Shown here piece after piece: positions 17,645-26,401 of a DNA stretch of 64,000 nucleotides. The notes beneath the pieces were generated by a model, which worked only from the letters and a program-made list of their open reading frames with translations, did not search any database and was not told where the DNA came from. Source of the stretch: Bdellovibrio sp. ZAP7 (lineage in GTDB: Bacteria > Bdellovibrionota > Bdellovibrionia > Bdellovibrionales > Bdellovibrionaceae); NCBI RefSeq assembly GCF_006874645.1, contig NZ_CP030082.1, positions 868,001 to 932,000 on the forward strand, given 5' to 3'. Every line of letters starts with the position of its first letter. Within the stretch, counting starts at the first letter, position 1. The position numbers and the translations under genes are program-made.

Positions 17645-18277
17645 ATGAAAACCGCGAAATGGATTTCGCTGTTCCTGTTGTTTGTAGGTTCCCAAGCATG
17701 GGCTGTTCAATATCAATCTTCAACTTATTCTGAAAAATTGGCAGTGAAGAAAAATCCATTGAAGGGACTGAGTTTGGTAGTTCCAGGATTCGTGGTTCAC
17801 GGCGTGAAGCCTTCAGAAGAGGCCTCCGCTAATATGCCACGCAAAATGGATGGCAATGGTAGCACGGTGATCACTCCAGGATTTGGCTTGGAATATGTCG
17901 ACCAGGACGGATTGATGTTGTTGGGCGCTGTGGTGAAAGATTGCTATGACAACCTTGCTGGCACATTGCAGATCGGTGAGATGTTTCAAGTTTCCGATAG
18001 AACGCAGTGGGGACTCACATTTGGAGTTTATGCTCGTCAAACGCCGACTCGCTGTTCAACGAGTTCGAACGGACGTCAAAGCACCACGGAATGTTATGAC
18101 ATTGATGGCTATCGCATGAAGTTTTTGACTTCAGTGAGTGGCCACTCTGTGGACATTATTCCGACACCCTTTTTTCACTTTTCTACAGCGATTTTTAAGT
18201 CCCGCGACTTCCGAATTGATTTTAAGGTGATGAGCAATGTTGTTCTAAATGAATTTGGGTTTGCATTTCCATTTTGA
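17645..18277 (+). CDS. Exported protein, unknown function
   Basis: 210 residues with a signal peptide (MKTAKWISLFLLFVGSQAWA). The mature part is rich in beta-type, aromatic-ended segments and ends LNEFGFAFPF; a C-terminal Phe after alternating hydrophobic residues is typical of outer-membrane beta-barrels, so a small barrel is possible. Internal Cys are seen in VKDCYDN, TRCSTSS and TECYDID. RBS AGGGGG lies 5-10 bases upstream. It lies 70 bases behind the FGE-like lipoprotein, perhaps in the same unit. Confidence 0.65.
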   Translation: MKTAKWISLFLLFVGSQAWAVQYQSSTYSEKLAVKKNPLKGLSLVVPGFVVHGVKPSEEASANMPRKMDGNGSTVITPGFGLEYVDQDGLMLLGAVVKDCYDNLAGTLQIGEMFQVSDRTQWGLTFGVYARQTPTRCSTSSNGRQSTTECYDIDGYRMKFLTSVSGHSVDIIPTPFFHFSTAIFKSRDFRIDFKVMSNVVLNEFGFAFPF

Positions 18278-18370
18278 GCTCGCGACTCCATGTAATGAGC
18301 CAATGTGTCGTTTCACAGTTGAAATACGCATTAAGGGGAGATTTAATCATTTTGTTGTTAAGATAGAGGG

Positions 18371-20116
18371 GTGAAATTTCATAGCGCGATTCCCTTCTTG
18401 CTGTTGTCCCTAACGAGTCTTACGGCCGTTGCCAAGGATTTAGACGTCCATGTTTTTTATTGGAGTTCGCGTATTGAAGCCCAAGTTTCCATGCGCCGGG
18501 GCCTCGAGGAAGAAATCAAAAAATACAATCAAACCGGTGCCCGAAATATCAATCTGATTCCCCATGTGGCGGGAGAAGGGCGATTGGGAGTTTCCAATCA
18601 AATTCATCAATTGGAAAGTGCCATTGAATCAAATCCTGATGCGTTGATCGTTCAGCCCACAGATATATCCACGGTCAGTCGCGCAGTTCAAGATGCGGGA
18701 CTAAAAAAAATCCCCGTCTTTACCTTTGATCAGTTTATTTTAAATGCAAAAGTTCAATCCTATGTATCGAGTGATAATTATCAGGCGGGATGGAATAATG
18801 GTATTTACGTCGAAAGTCTTTTCCCCAGGGGACAAGAAATCAAGATCGTGATGTTCGAATACACGCGCGTTTCCGCTGCGATCAATCGTATCGATGGATT
18901 TTTTGATGCTCTTCGCAGTCGCAATCGAAAGTTCGTAGTGCTAAAACGCTACGAGTCCGTGGACCCTTTAAGTGCCACCGACGCCGTGGCCTCTATGCTG
19001 AAAGATTTTCCTAAAAAGCGCAGCATCGATTTAGTTTTCACGATCAATGATGGTGCCGGAAATACGGTCGTTGAAAAACTTTGGAATAAAGGCAGAAAAG
19101 AAATTTTGCATGCAACCATAGACGGGGACCCGGTGGCGGTTGGCAATATCAGGGACCACCGTTTGACGGTTATCGACTCGGCTCAATTTTGTGGAGAGAT
19201 GGGGCGAGAAATTGCCCGACAGGTCATTGCGTATTTTTCTACAAAGCCTGTGGTGCCGAAATTATTAATTCCGACTTTTCCAGTGACTCGGGAAACTCTC
19301 TCTCAGTTTAAAGGTTGGTTGTCGGTCCCGATTGCTCCACCTAAAAGTTTTTCTGATCCGCGTTCTATTGAACCGACGGCTTCGTTGGCTAAGGACATGG
19401 GCAATGTCACGATACGTATCGGGATGGCAGCTCACTGTCCTTATCTTTGCGATAAAGGGGCGGATCAATGGACAGGGTATGTGTATGATATTCTGAAAGA
19501 CCTCGCCACCAAGAATAAGTTCCAACTTAAAATCGTGAATCTCCGCAACAAGGATCTTACCATGGCTTTGAAAGACAAGAAGGTAGACTTTGCGGTTTTA
19601 CCAAGTTATCTGGTTCGCTATCAGCCGGGATTTGAAATTGCTCTGACCAAATTGGGTGTGAGCTATACCGGTGCTCTTTTTACTCCAGGCGTAAAAGTGC
19701 GACTGGTGGATAAGAACTCTTTGGAAAATATGCGTGTGGCCTTTGCCACTCTCGGACAGGAATCAGATTTCAGTCTGGATCCAGAAGAGTATAAAAAGTC
19801 GATCAAACTTGAAGGTGTGGAGGTCGCTGATAAAGTCATCAAAGTGATAGGTGAGCGTCGCGTGGATGTGGCTTTGGGTGATTACAATGTGATTCGTTAC
19901 ACTTTGTTGCGCCGTCAGTTGTTGAATTTAGAGCTGCAGGCGACATCGCTGACGGGGTTTAATACGTTAAGTCTGGTTTCAAATGCCGGCGAAACGGCGC
20001 ATGCAGATTTGCCCATCAGGTTGCAGAAGTGGTTCGCCGATGCACGAAGCTCTGACAAGCTTCATAAGATCTTAATCAGATACAATCTGAATGATTGGTC
20101 AGAATTTGAATACTAA
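18371..20116 (+). CDS. Fusion of type I and type II periplasmic binding proteins
   Basis: 581 residues from a GTG start, signal peptide (VKFHSAIPFLLLSLTSLTAVA). Residues about 22-315 look like a sugar-type periplasmic binding protein (Peripla_BP_4/RbsB-like): QIHQLESAIESNPDALIVQP, IPVFTFDQF, AINRIDGFFDALRS, LVFTINDGAGNTVVEKL and HATIDGDPVAVGNI. Residues about 335-580 look like an SBP_bac_3/GlnH-type domain: VTIRIGMAAHCPYL, WTGYVYDILKDLA, KDKKVDFAVLPSYL and VGERR-like VIGERRVDVALGDYN. No transmembrane helix or signalling domain follows, and no ABC transporter genes are adjacent. It ends in a 4-base convergent overlap with the next gene. Confidence 0.75.
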   Translation: MKFHSAIPFLLLSLTSLTAVAKDLDVHVFYWSSRIEAQVSMRRGLEEEIKKYNQTGARNINLIPHVAGEGRLGVSNQIHQLESAIESNPDALIVQPTDISTVSRAVQDAGLKKIPVFTFDQFILNAKVQSYVSSDNYQAGWNNGIYVESLFPRGQEIKIVMFEYTRVSAAINRIDGFFDALRSRNRKFVVLKRYESVDPLSATDAVASMLKDFPKKRSIDLVFTINDGAGNTVVEKLWNKGRKEILHATIDGDPVAVGNIRDHRLTVIDSAQFCGEMGREIARQVIAYFSTKPVVPKLLIPTFPVTRETLSQFKGWLSVPIAPPKSFSDPRSIEPTASLAKDMGNVTIRIGMAAHCPYLCDKGADQWTGYVYDILKDLATKNKFQLKIVNLRNKDLTMALKDKKVDFAVLPSYLVRYQPGFEIALTKLGVSYTGALFTPGVKVRLVDKNSLENMRVAFATLGQESDFSLDPEEYKKSIKLEGVEVADKVIKVIGERRVDVALGDYNVIRYTLLRRQLLNLELQATSLTGFNTLSLVSNAGETAHADLPIRLQKWFADARSSDKLHKILIRYNLNDWSEFEY

Positions 20117-21495
20117 ATTACTTTGCCGGGATTCATGATGTTATCAGGATCAAATACTTTTTTGATCCCTTTCATCAATTCAATTTCGGCATTAGAGCGT
20201 GTGTAATTTAAGAATGACTTCTTGGTCAGACCCACACCATGCTCGGCACTGATTGAGCCCTGATACTTTTTAACCGCATCAAAAACCATCACGTCGACCT
20301 TGCGACATTCTTTGACGAAGTCTTCTTTGCTCATGCCATCCGGGCGCAAGATATTGATGTGCAAGTTGCCATCACCGATATGGCCGAACCACACGACTTC
20401 CCATGTTGGGTAAGCGCTTGCTAAAACTTTATCCAAGTCCACCATGAATGGCGGAACTTTGGAGATAGCCACAGAGATATCGTTTTTATAAGGAGAATAT
20501 TTAGCCAAGGACTCAGAGATATCTTCACGATATCTCCAGAATGTCGTCGCCTGCGTGTCTGATTGAGAAATCACGCCGTCAATAACCCAGCCGTCTTCAG
20601 CGCATTGGCCGAATACTTCCAATGCTTTTTCTTCGTCTGCTTCAGAGCGGATTTCCACTTCTGCCAAAACATAGAATGAAGCAGAGGTCTCAAGCGGTGC
20701 TGGTAAACCTGTGTTCGCCAGAACCTTTGCCAATGCTTTGTCCGAAAACATCTCAAATGCCACAAGTGAGGTTTGAGTTTTAAATTTACCGAAAATTTTC
20801 ATCACAGCTTCAAGGCCGCTAACGGCCATCACCAAAACTTTCATTGGTGGGGGAGCAGGGGCCAGGCGAATTGTCGCCTCGGTGATAAAGCCCAGAGTTC
20901 CTTCCGCGCCGATGAACAAATGGCGAAGGTCATAACCAGTCGCATTTTTTACCAAACCATTATTCAGCTCCAAGATTTCACCCGTGCCAGTCACAACTTT
21001 AAGACCAGCCACCCAGTCGCGAGTCAAACCGTAGCGTACAACTTTGATGCCGCCGGCATTGGTAGAAATGTTCCCGCCCATTTGCGAAGAACCTGTTGCT
21101 GCGAAATCCACCGGATAGAAAAGATTTTTGGAATGGGCGAACTCTTGCAGAGTTTCCGTCACCACACCCGCTTGGATTACGACTGTTTGATCCACAGCGC
21201 TGAAGTCCATGATCTTGTTCATTTGATCAAAGGAAACAACCACTTCGCCTTGAGTTGCCACAGCAGCACCAGATAAACCTGTGCGACCTCCTGATGGAAC
21301 CAACGCGATTTTATTTTTGCGTGCCCATTTTACCAGAGACGCCACATCTTCAGTAGTGTGAGGAAATACGATGGCAGTAGCCTTGATGTCGAAATAAGTC
21401 GTCCAGTCCTTGCCCCAGTATTTTAAACTTTCCTCGTCAGTTTTGATTTGGTCTTTTTTTAGAAAGCTATCAAGTTCGAGGAGAGCTGGTGACAT
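20113..21495 (-). CDS. FAD-linked oxidase (GlcD/D-lactate dehydrogenase type)
   Basis: 460 residues. FAD-binding type 4 (PCMH) domain: ALVPSGGRTGLSGAAVA, FAATGSSQMGGNISTNAGG, GLKVVTGTGEI and FIGAEGTLGFITEATI. C-terminal FAD-oxidase domain: VWFGHIGDGNLHINIL and GSISAEHGVGLTKKSFL. It should oxidise a 2-hydroxy acid such as D-lactate, glycolate or D-2-hydroxyglutarate, passing electrons to the respiratory chain. No iron-sulfur partner is adjacent, favouring the single-subunit D-lactate/D-2-hydroxyglutarate type. Confidence 0.88.
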   Translation of the reverse strand: MSPALLELDSFLKKDQIKTDEESLKYWGKDWTTYFDIKATAIVFPHTTEDVASLVKWARKNKIALVPSGGRTGLSGAAVATQGEVVVSFDQMNKIMDFSAVDQTVVIQAGVVTETLQEFAHSKNLFYPVDFAATGSSQMGGNISTNAGGIKVVRYGLTRDWVAGLKVVTGTGEILELNNGLVKNATGYDLRHLFIGAEGTLGFITEATIRLAPAPPPMKVLVMAVSGLEAVMKIFGKFKTQTSLVAFEMFSDKALAKVLANTGLPAPLETSASFYVLAEVEIRSEADEEKALEVFGQCAEDGWVIDGVISQSDTQATTFWRYREDISESLAKYSPYKNDISVAISKVPPFMVDLDKVLASAYPTWEVVWFGHIGDGNLHINILRPDGMSKEDFVKECRKVDVMVFDAVKKYQGSISAEHGVGLTKKSFLNYTRSNAEIELMKGIKKVFDPDNIMNPGKVI

Positions 21496-21504
21496 GCTGT
21501 AATC

Positions 21505-21714
21505 CTATTCCTGGTCGTGAACGGGTCGGTAAAAATCTTTCAGTGTTCTTATTCTAAAGAATGCGTAGATAGGACACAAGCCCCAAGCCGCAGTGAATAG
21601 ACCGTAGATACCGATGTAAGTCCAGAAAGGACCACCGGCGAAAGCGTAGGCGGTCAAACCCACGCCAATTAGAAACCTAAGGACTCGATCCCAGACAGCG
21701 ACATTACATCTCAT
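21505..21714 (-). CDS. DUF2892 (YgaP-type) small membrane protein
   Basis: 69 residues. The N-terminus MRCNVAVWDRVLRFLIGVGL and the two hydrophobic helices (IGVGLTAYAFAGG and TYIGIYGLFTAAWGLCPIYA) match DUF2892, the membrane part of YgaP-like rhodanese proteins, here without the rhodanese domain. A GLCP cysteine sits in the second helix. It lies 9 bases upstream of the FAD oxidase. Confidence 0.8.
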   Translation of the reverse strand: MRCNVAVWDRVLRFLIGVGLTAYAFAGGPFWTYIGIYGLFTAAWGLCPIYAFFRIRTLKDFYRPVHDQE

Positions 21715-21754
21715 GTTGAGCTCTCCTTTGCCTTAGGCTTCGGCGGGACAGGGA

Positions 21755-22060
21755 CTACTTAAGTAGATCCTGCAATTCGCCAGATTGGTACATTTCCATC
21801 ATGATGTCAGAACCGCCAACAAGTTGGTGGTTGATATACAATTGAGGGATGGTTGGCCAGTTGCCGTACTCTTTAATACCAGAACGAATTTCTTCGTCTT
21901 CAAGGACGTTCACATCGTGAAATTGTACGCCGATGTCTTGAAGAATCGCGCATGCACGTGCCGAGAAGCCGCACATTGGAAATTGTTGAGTGCCTTTCAT
22001 GAAAAGCACAACTTTGTTACCTTTAACGATACCGTCAATTTTTTGTAGAGTTGGAGACAT
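21755..22060 (-). CDS. grxD: Monothiol glutaredoxin (Grx4 family)
   Basis: 101 residues. The CGFS active site reads QFPMCGFSARACAILQ, and the glutathione-binding WPTIPQLYINHQLVGGSDI motif follows. Such proteins bind a [2Fe-2S] cluster with glutathione and pass it on, often together with BolA. The bolA gene is the next gene upstream (26 bases), so the two almost certainly form the Grx-BolA heterocomplex. Confidence 0.95.
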   Translation of the reverse strand: MSPTLQKIDGIVKGNKVVLFMKGTQQFPMCGFSARACAILQDIGVQFHDVNVLEDEEIRSGIKEYGNWPTIPQLYINHQLVGGSDIMMEMYQSGELQDLLK

Positions 22061-22085
22061 AAAATCCTCTTATTGAATAATTATC

Positions 22086-22313
22086 TTAAACGATTTTTGT
22101 TTTGATGGAGAGTGCGTGCACTTCACCAGTTTTCAATTCTGGTCCAAAGCAAGCCATCACTTGTTGGTGCTGCTGGATTCTTGTTAAGCCCGCGAATTTT
22201 GAGCTTTCCACATAAACTTCCCAATGATCTTGAGTTCCAGTCAGATCGAAAATCTCAATCTTACAGTTAGGGTAAGTCTCTTCCAGGCGTTTTTGCATTT
22301 GTTCTTGAGTCAT
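22086..22313 (-). CDS. bolA: BolA-family protein
   Basis: 75 residues from ATG 22313: MTQEQMQKRLEETYPNCKIE start, DHWEVYVESSKFAGLTRIQQ, HQQVMACFG and a C-terminal VHALSIKT, the BolA fold with its invariant His. It is the Fe-S or regulatory partner of the adjacent CGFS glutaredoxin. The frame stays open upstream to 22496, but that part is basic, low-complexity and coincides with a structured DNA element, so the short form is preferred. No good Shine-Dalgarno sequence precedes this start. Confidence 0.88.
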   Translation of the reverse strand: MTQEQMQKRLEETYPNCKIEIFDLTGTQDHWEVYVESSKFAGLTRIQQHQQVMACFGPELKTGEVHALSIKTKIV

Positions 22314-22362
22314 AGGGGGGAACCTACCAGAGGCTTCCTTCCAAGTCCAGTGGCGCTTCGCC

Positions 22363-22441
22363 AGATCGGTTGGCTCTTCGTTGCTTCTCGTCGGCGTACG
22401 AGGAGTACGCCTTCCTCGGCGCGCCTTGATCCAACCGATCT
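22363..22441. other. Nested inverted-repeat element upstream of bolA
   Basis: Outer arms AGATCGGTTGG (22363-22373) and CCAACCGATCT (22431-22441) are perfect. Inside lies GGCGTAC-GAGGA-GTACGCC, a perfect 7-bp hairpin. It could be a mobile palindromic unit or a structured 5' leader; no protein function is likely. Confidence 0.65.
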
Positions 22442-22462
22442 TGCTGTGCGCATGTGGTTTTT

Positions 22463-22500
22463 GGGTTTGGGGTTTGGGATTGGGGGCGGGGGCCAAGGGG
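22463..22500 (+). other. G-rich tract with G-quadruplex potential
   Basis: Six runs of three to five G on the plus strand, spaced by TTT, TTT, AT-T, C and CCAA. Four runs with three-base loops satisfy the classical quadruplex rule. It lies in the divergent region between bolA and the sulfatase gene. Confidence 0.7.
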
Positions 22501-22577
22501 AGTGGGTTTGTTTTGGTTTATTTGGGTGTGGCGGTGGGTCTTGTTTGACTTAGTGCGGCGGTGTAGGATCTGGGGCT

Positions 22578-24494
22578 ATGTTTGGACATTCTCAGAGGCT
22601 TATTAAGATCTTTTCTTTGATTCTGCTTACGATGCTTTTTTATGCTTTGGCGCGAGCAGAGTTTTTGGTTTGGAATTGGAATTTATTTCATTCTAAGTCG
22701 TTCGGGGACATTTTTTGGGCGTTCTTTGTGGGAATGCGTTTTGATTTGTCGGCGGCGTTTTGTGGTGTCGCACCGGTTTTGTTTTTAAGTTTCTTTCCTT
22801 GGCCTGCTCGCTGGAATCCTTACTGGGAGAAGATGACTTGGGGAATTTTCTGTCTGATCAATGTTCCGTTTTTGATTCTGAATTTGGTGGATACAGAGTT
22901 TATTAACTTTGTCGGTCGCCGCTTTACTTACGACACGATTTTTATTTTGAATGAAGCCCAAGGTAAGATGCTTAACTTTGTTGGCAGCTATTGGCTTCTG
23001 TTTTTGATCAATACGTTAATTGTCGCGGCCTTTATGTTCCTTGCATGGAAACTTGTGCATCGTTCGGGAAAGGTTCATTGGCAAAGTCATTGGCAGGCAT
23101 GGAGTGCGCACGGCGCGATGGTTTTTATCGCCCTCGCTTTTGCCGTGATCGGAATTCGCGGAGGATTTCAACGGAAGCCCATCAACTTTGTGAATGCCAA
23201 TGTGTTCACAGCACCACTTTTGAATAATCTGGTTTTAAATTCTACCTTCACGTTTATCAAAAGCTATGGTGCCAAAAAAATTAAACATGAAAAGTATTTT
23301 GCCAATCGCGAAGACATGCTGAAGCTTTTGAATGGTTCCCGGGTTGGTTCCAGTCTGGATAAACAGGGGAGACCGGCGGCTCCGCAAAATATCGTCATCA
23401 TTATGCTGGAAAGTTTTGGTTCGGAATATCTGGGTCCTGTGGATGGAGAAACGCGTACACCGTACCTGGATTCTTTGATGAAAAAGTCCCTGGTGTTTGA
23501 ACACGCCTATGCCAATGGTCGTCGCTCGATCGAAGGTGTAGCAGCCGTGATGGCGGGCATTCCCGCTTTGATGAGCGAGCCCTTTATTTCGTCTCCATTT
23601 ACTTCGAATTATTTCCTGGGACTGGGAACTTTGCTCGCGGATAAAAAATACTCCACCAGCTTTTTTCACGGTGGACATAATGGAACGATGTACTTTGATT
23701 CTTTCATGCAAAGTGCCGGTGTTGAAAAATACTATGGTTCAACCGAATACGGAAACTCTGCCGATGATGATGGCGTGTGGGGTATTTGGGATGAGCCGTT
23801 CTTGCAGTGGATGCTGACCAAAGTTAATGGTTTTCAGCAGCCATTTATGACCTCGGTTTTCACGTTGAGTTCGCATCAACCGTTTAAAGTTCCAGAGAAA
23901 TATGTGGAGACGTTTAAAGAAGGTCGAATGCCAATTTTGAAAACTATTTCCTATACGGATATGGCGTTGGAAAAGTTTTTCAAGGAAGCGGAAAAGCAGC
24001 CTTGGTTTAAAAACACTTTGTTCGTGATCACTGCGGATCACACCTCTTTGCATTACCGTCCGGAATACACGAATGAAGTCGGGGATTACAAAGTTCCGTT
24101 GTTCTTTTATCATCCAACATACAAGTTCCCCAAGGTCGACACCAACATGGTCGTGCAGCAGATTGATATTTTGCCGACGATTTTGGATTTCTTAAAAATC
24201 CCCCAAAAAGAAACGAACTATATGGGAAGCTCGATCTTTGTTAAGGGCGACAAGGTTGCGGTGACGTTCAACGACGGCATTTATCAGCTTTTAGCAAACG
24301 ATTACCGCTTGCGCTGGGTTGTGGGTAGCAGTGAGCCCGAGATGTTTAGCATCAACGACAGAAACGGCGATAACGTCCTGACTGAGCCCGCAGCCCGCAA
24401 GGCCGAACTGATTCAAAAACTCAAAGCGAATATTCAGTATTTCAACGAAGGCATGTGGGACAACAAACTATATTATCCCACTCCTGCCCGATAG
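22578..24494 (+). CDS. LtaS/MdoB-like membrane sulfatase (phosphoglycerol transferase family)
   Basis: 638 residues. Five hydrophobic helices lie within about the first 210 residues, then a periplasmic sulfatase-fold domain: NIVIIMLESFGSEYLG (metal-binding Glu), NGRRSIEGVAAVMAGIP (Ser at the usual Thr nucleophile position), SFFHGGHNGTMYFDSF, VFTLSSHQPF and FVITADHTSLH. Family members transfer phosphoglycerol or phosphoethanolamine to glycans (lipoteichoic acid, osmoregulated periplasmic glucan). In a Gram-negative cell the glucan or an unknown glycan is the likely acceptor. Divergent from bolA and followed by its own terminator. Confidence 0.88.
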   Translation: MFGHSQRLIKIFSLILLTMLFYALARAEFLVWNWNLFHSKSFGDIFWAFFVGMRFDLSAAFCGVAPVLFLSFFPWPARWNPYWEKMTWGIFCLINVPFLILNLVDTEFINFVGRRFTYDTIFILNEAQGKMLNFVGSYWLLFLINTLIVAAFMFLAWKLVHRSGKVHWQSHWQAWSAHGAMVFIALAFAVIGIRGGFQRKPINFVNANVFTAPLLNNLVLNSTFTFIKSYGAKKIKHEKYFANREDMLKLLNGSRVGSSLDKQGRPAAPQNIVIIMLESFGSEYLGPVDGETRTPYLDSLMKKSLVFEHAYANGRRSIEGVAAVMAGIPALMSEPFISSPFTSNYFLGLGTLLADKKYSTSFFHGGHNGTMYFDSFMQSAGVEKYYGSTEYGNSADDDGVWGIWDEPFLQWMLTKVNGFQQPFMTSVFTLSSHQPFKVPEKYVETFKEGRMPILKTISYTDMALEKFFKEAEKQPWFKNTLFVITADHTSLHYRPEYTNEVGDYKVPLFFYHPTYKFPKVDTNMVVQQIDILPTILDFLKIPQKETNYMGSSIFVKGDKVAVTFNDGIYQLLANDYRLRWVVGSSEPEMFSINDRNGDNVLTEPAARKAELIQKLKANIQYFNEGMWDNKLYYPTPAR

Positions 24495-24546
24495 GTTCAC
24501 GCCTTCACTGCGGGGAATGTCCTCCGCCTTGCGGCTGAACCTTTTT
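24493..24546 (+). terminator. Terminator of the LtaS-like gene
   Basis: Outer stem AGGTTCA (24493-24499) and TGAACCT (24536-24542) enclosing a CCGCCTTGCGG hairpin, followed by TTTTG. The stem starts inside the stop codon. Confidence 0.7.
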
Positions 24547-24566
24547 GAACGATTTTGTGTAATCGA

Positions 24567-25247
24567 TTATGCGGATTTCTTTTGATAGACCGAGCGTTGC
24601 ATCTCGACGATGGCGCTCATGATGGCGAATTCGCTGGCGTTGGCGATGTGATTGAACTCCAAGCCAATGACCATATCGTCGCCTTGCACGCGCAAGTTTT
24701 TGACGAAGCCCTGTACTGGAATGGGATCACGTTCGCCGATAAAGATCACGGCTTCTACGCGGTCATCCAAACGCAATGTCGGCATATCTGCCGTCAACAG
24801 CACAGCACAGCCCTCAGTGGATACATCCAACAGACGGCATGTCGTGTTTGATTGCTGTTGATTCAAAGTCGCAATCAAACAATCCGCTTGGAAACCCGTC
24901 GGCAGGGTGTAGCGGAAGTTTTTTCTTCTTTGCAAATGAAACAAGTCTTTAATCGTTAGGTTCACGCCGCCCTCGAAAGGAATCGCCGTGGCTTCGAACA
25001 TGTACTTGTCATTGTTCACGCGGAAATAGCACGTCAGAACTTTGTTAAAGGAGAATTTGAAACTCCCGCCATCCGTTAAAATGCATTGGATCTGGCCTAA
25101 GTCATTCATGGAAATGGCATGAACGTGTTCAGACTCGTCCTCGTTGCCTTTCAAAAGGATATCTCCTTCGATAGCAGTCAGTTGCTCGAAAAGATATTTT
25201 CGCTGCTCCTGATTATTGACGGCTTTAAAAATAACCACTGGTCCCAT
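24567..25247 (-). CDS. PilZ-domain c-di-GMP receptor (YcgR-like)
   Basis: 226 residues. An N-terminal YcgR-like domain (about 1-100) leads into PilZ at about 105-215: the RxxxR motif is in LQRRKNFRYTLP and the D/NxSxxG motif reads DVSTEGCAV. Both are needed for c-di-GMP binding, so the site looks intact. It probably couples c-di-GMP level to motility or another output. Only 2 bases separate it from the upstream cyclic-nucleotide-binding gene, so the pair is one operon. Confidence 0.88.
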   Translation of the reverse strand: MGPVVIFKAVNNQEQRKYLFEQLTAIEGDILLKGNEDESEHVHAISMNDLGQIQCILTDGGSFKFSFNKVLTCYFRVNNDKYMFEATAIPFEGGVNLTIKDLFHLQRRKNFRYTLPTGFQADCLIATLNQQQSNTTCRLLDVSTEGCAVLLTADMPTLRLDDRVEAVIFIGERDPIPVQGFVKNLRVQGDDMVIGLEFNHIANASEFAIMSAIVEMQRSVYQKKSA

Positions 25248-25249
25248 GA

Positions 25250-26401
25250 CTATGCCGCGCTGACCAGTTTATGGCCGCACTCTCCACAGAATTTAGCTCC
25301 GGCGACAACCTCAGATTTACATTGAGGGCACTCAGGGCCGTTGGATTTTTTCTTAGGTTTTTCTTCTTTTTCGTTCAAATCAACGTAACCACGTTCATTC
25401 CATTTATCGATCTCGCGAAGCATTTTCCAGCTTTGCAACATGGAACGGAATTCTTTGATTTCGAATTGCAAAAGTACGCCTGCGCCCACCGTACGGCGCT
25501 TCATAAAGATCCCTTTGCCTTCCAGGCGAGTGAAGTGATCGTTATTCAAAGCAAAGCCCAATTCGTTAGTGCAGTATTCAGAAAATTTAGCGAACTCTAC
25601 ACTGGTCACGCCGAAACGGTCGACTTCAGGGGAATCGCCAGTCACTTTCAAAAGACCATCTAGCAAGTTCAAACACACTTCGTCCACACGAAGAAGCTCA
25701 GACTTACCAGCACCTTTGAAATAGTAGTATTGAAAGAATTCAAAGAAAGCTTCTACCAGGCCCAAATCCAAAAAGTGAACTTTTTGGATTTCGTCAGCGC
25801 CCTCTGGATTGTCAGCAGGTTTACCCATTTCATACAAAGCCAGTTTTTGCTTTACCAAAATATTGATCACTTGCTCGACGCGCTTTGGGCTTTCTGCAAA
25901 TACGCGCTGAGCGTATTGTTTCATCATCATCCATTCCACAACCACACGGCCGGGCAGGACGTTTTTATCACCTTTATGATTTGCCGTATGGAAAACCGCA
26001 CCGAAGGCTTTCGCCACTTGGTCCTCAGGACATGGCGAAGAGTCTTTTTCAAGCTTTGAAGAACGCACTTCATTCACGCCCATGCGCAAACGCTCTGCCA
26101 GTGATTTGATGATCACTTTCAACATTTGCGGAGCACCTTCATAAAGTTGCTTTAAAGTATCAACCGGGATTTCTAAAACTTTCGTTTCAGCCGTAGCAAT
26201 GGCTGCAGTTGGATGAGTTTGCGCACCCAAAATAACCTGGTCGCCCAGGAAGTGAGAAGGACCCAATTGGAAGAACTCCACGTTCTTTTTTCCACGGATC
26301 AAGCATTGCGAAGCACCGCCTGATTGAATCAGGTAAACCGATGTGATTTTGTCGCCATCCTTAAAGATGACTTCGCCTTTTTTAAAGCTTTTTACGGACA
26401 T
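25250..26401 (-). CDS. Cyclic-nucleotide-binding-domain protein with C-terminal zinc ribbon
   Basis: 383 residues. An N-terminal cNMP-binding-like beta-barrel (about 1-110: FKKGEVIFKDGDKITSVYLI, LGPSHFLGDQVILGAQTHP, TKVLEIPVDTLKQLY) lacks an obvious FGE..RAA phosphate-binding cassette, so ligand binding is uncertain. The middle (about 130-340) is helical and unassigned; it has no recognisable CRP-type DNA-binding helix-turn-helix. The last 30 residues form a zinc ribbon, CPQCKSEVVAGAKFCGECG. Probably a regulator working with the PilZ protein encoded immediately downstream. Confidence 0.78.
   Translation of the reverse strand: MSVKSFKKGEVIFKDGDKITSVYLIQSGGASQCLIRGKKNVEFFQLGPSHFLGDQVILGAQTHPTAAIATAETKVLEIPVDTLKQLYEGAPQMLKVIIKSLAERLRMGVNEVRSSKLEKDSSPCPEDQVAKAFGAVFHTANHKGDKNVLPGRVVVEWMMMKQYAQRVFAESPKRVEQVINILVKQKLALYEMGKPADNPEGADEIQKVHFLDLGLVEAFFEFFQYYYFKGAGKSELLRVDEVCLNLLDGLLKVTGDSPEVDRFGVTSVEFAKFSEYCTNELGFALNNDHFTRLEGKGIFMKRRTVGAGVLLQFEIKEFRSMLQSWKMLREIDKWNERGYVDLNEKEEKPKKKSNGPECPQCKSEVVAGAKFCGECGHKLVSAA

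Noticed and set aside
22314-22496. N-terminal extension of BolA
   Set aside because: The added sequence is basic low-complexity and overlaps a palindromic DNA element; family proteins start near ATG 22313.
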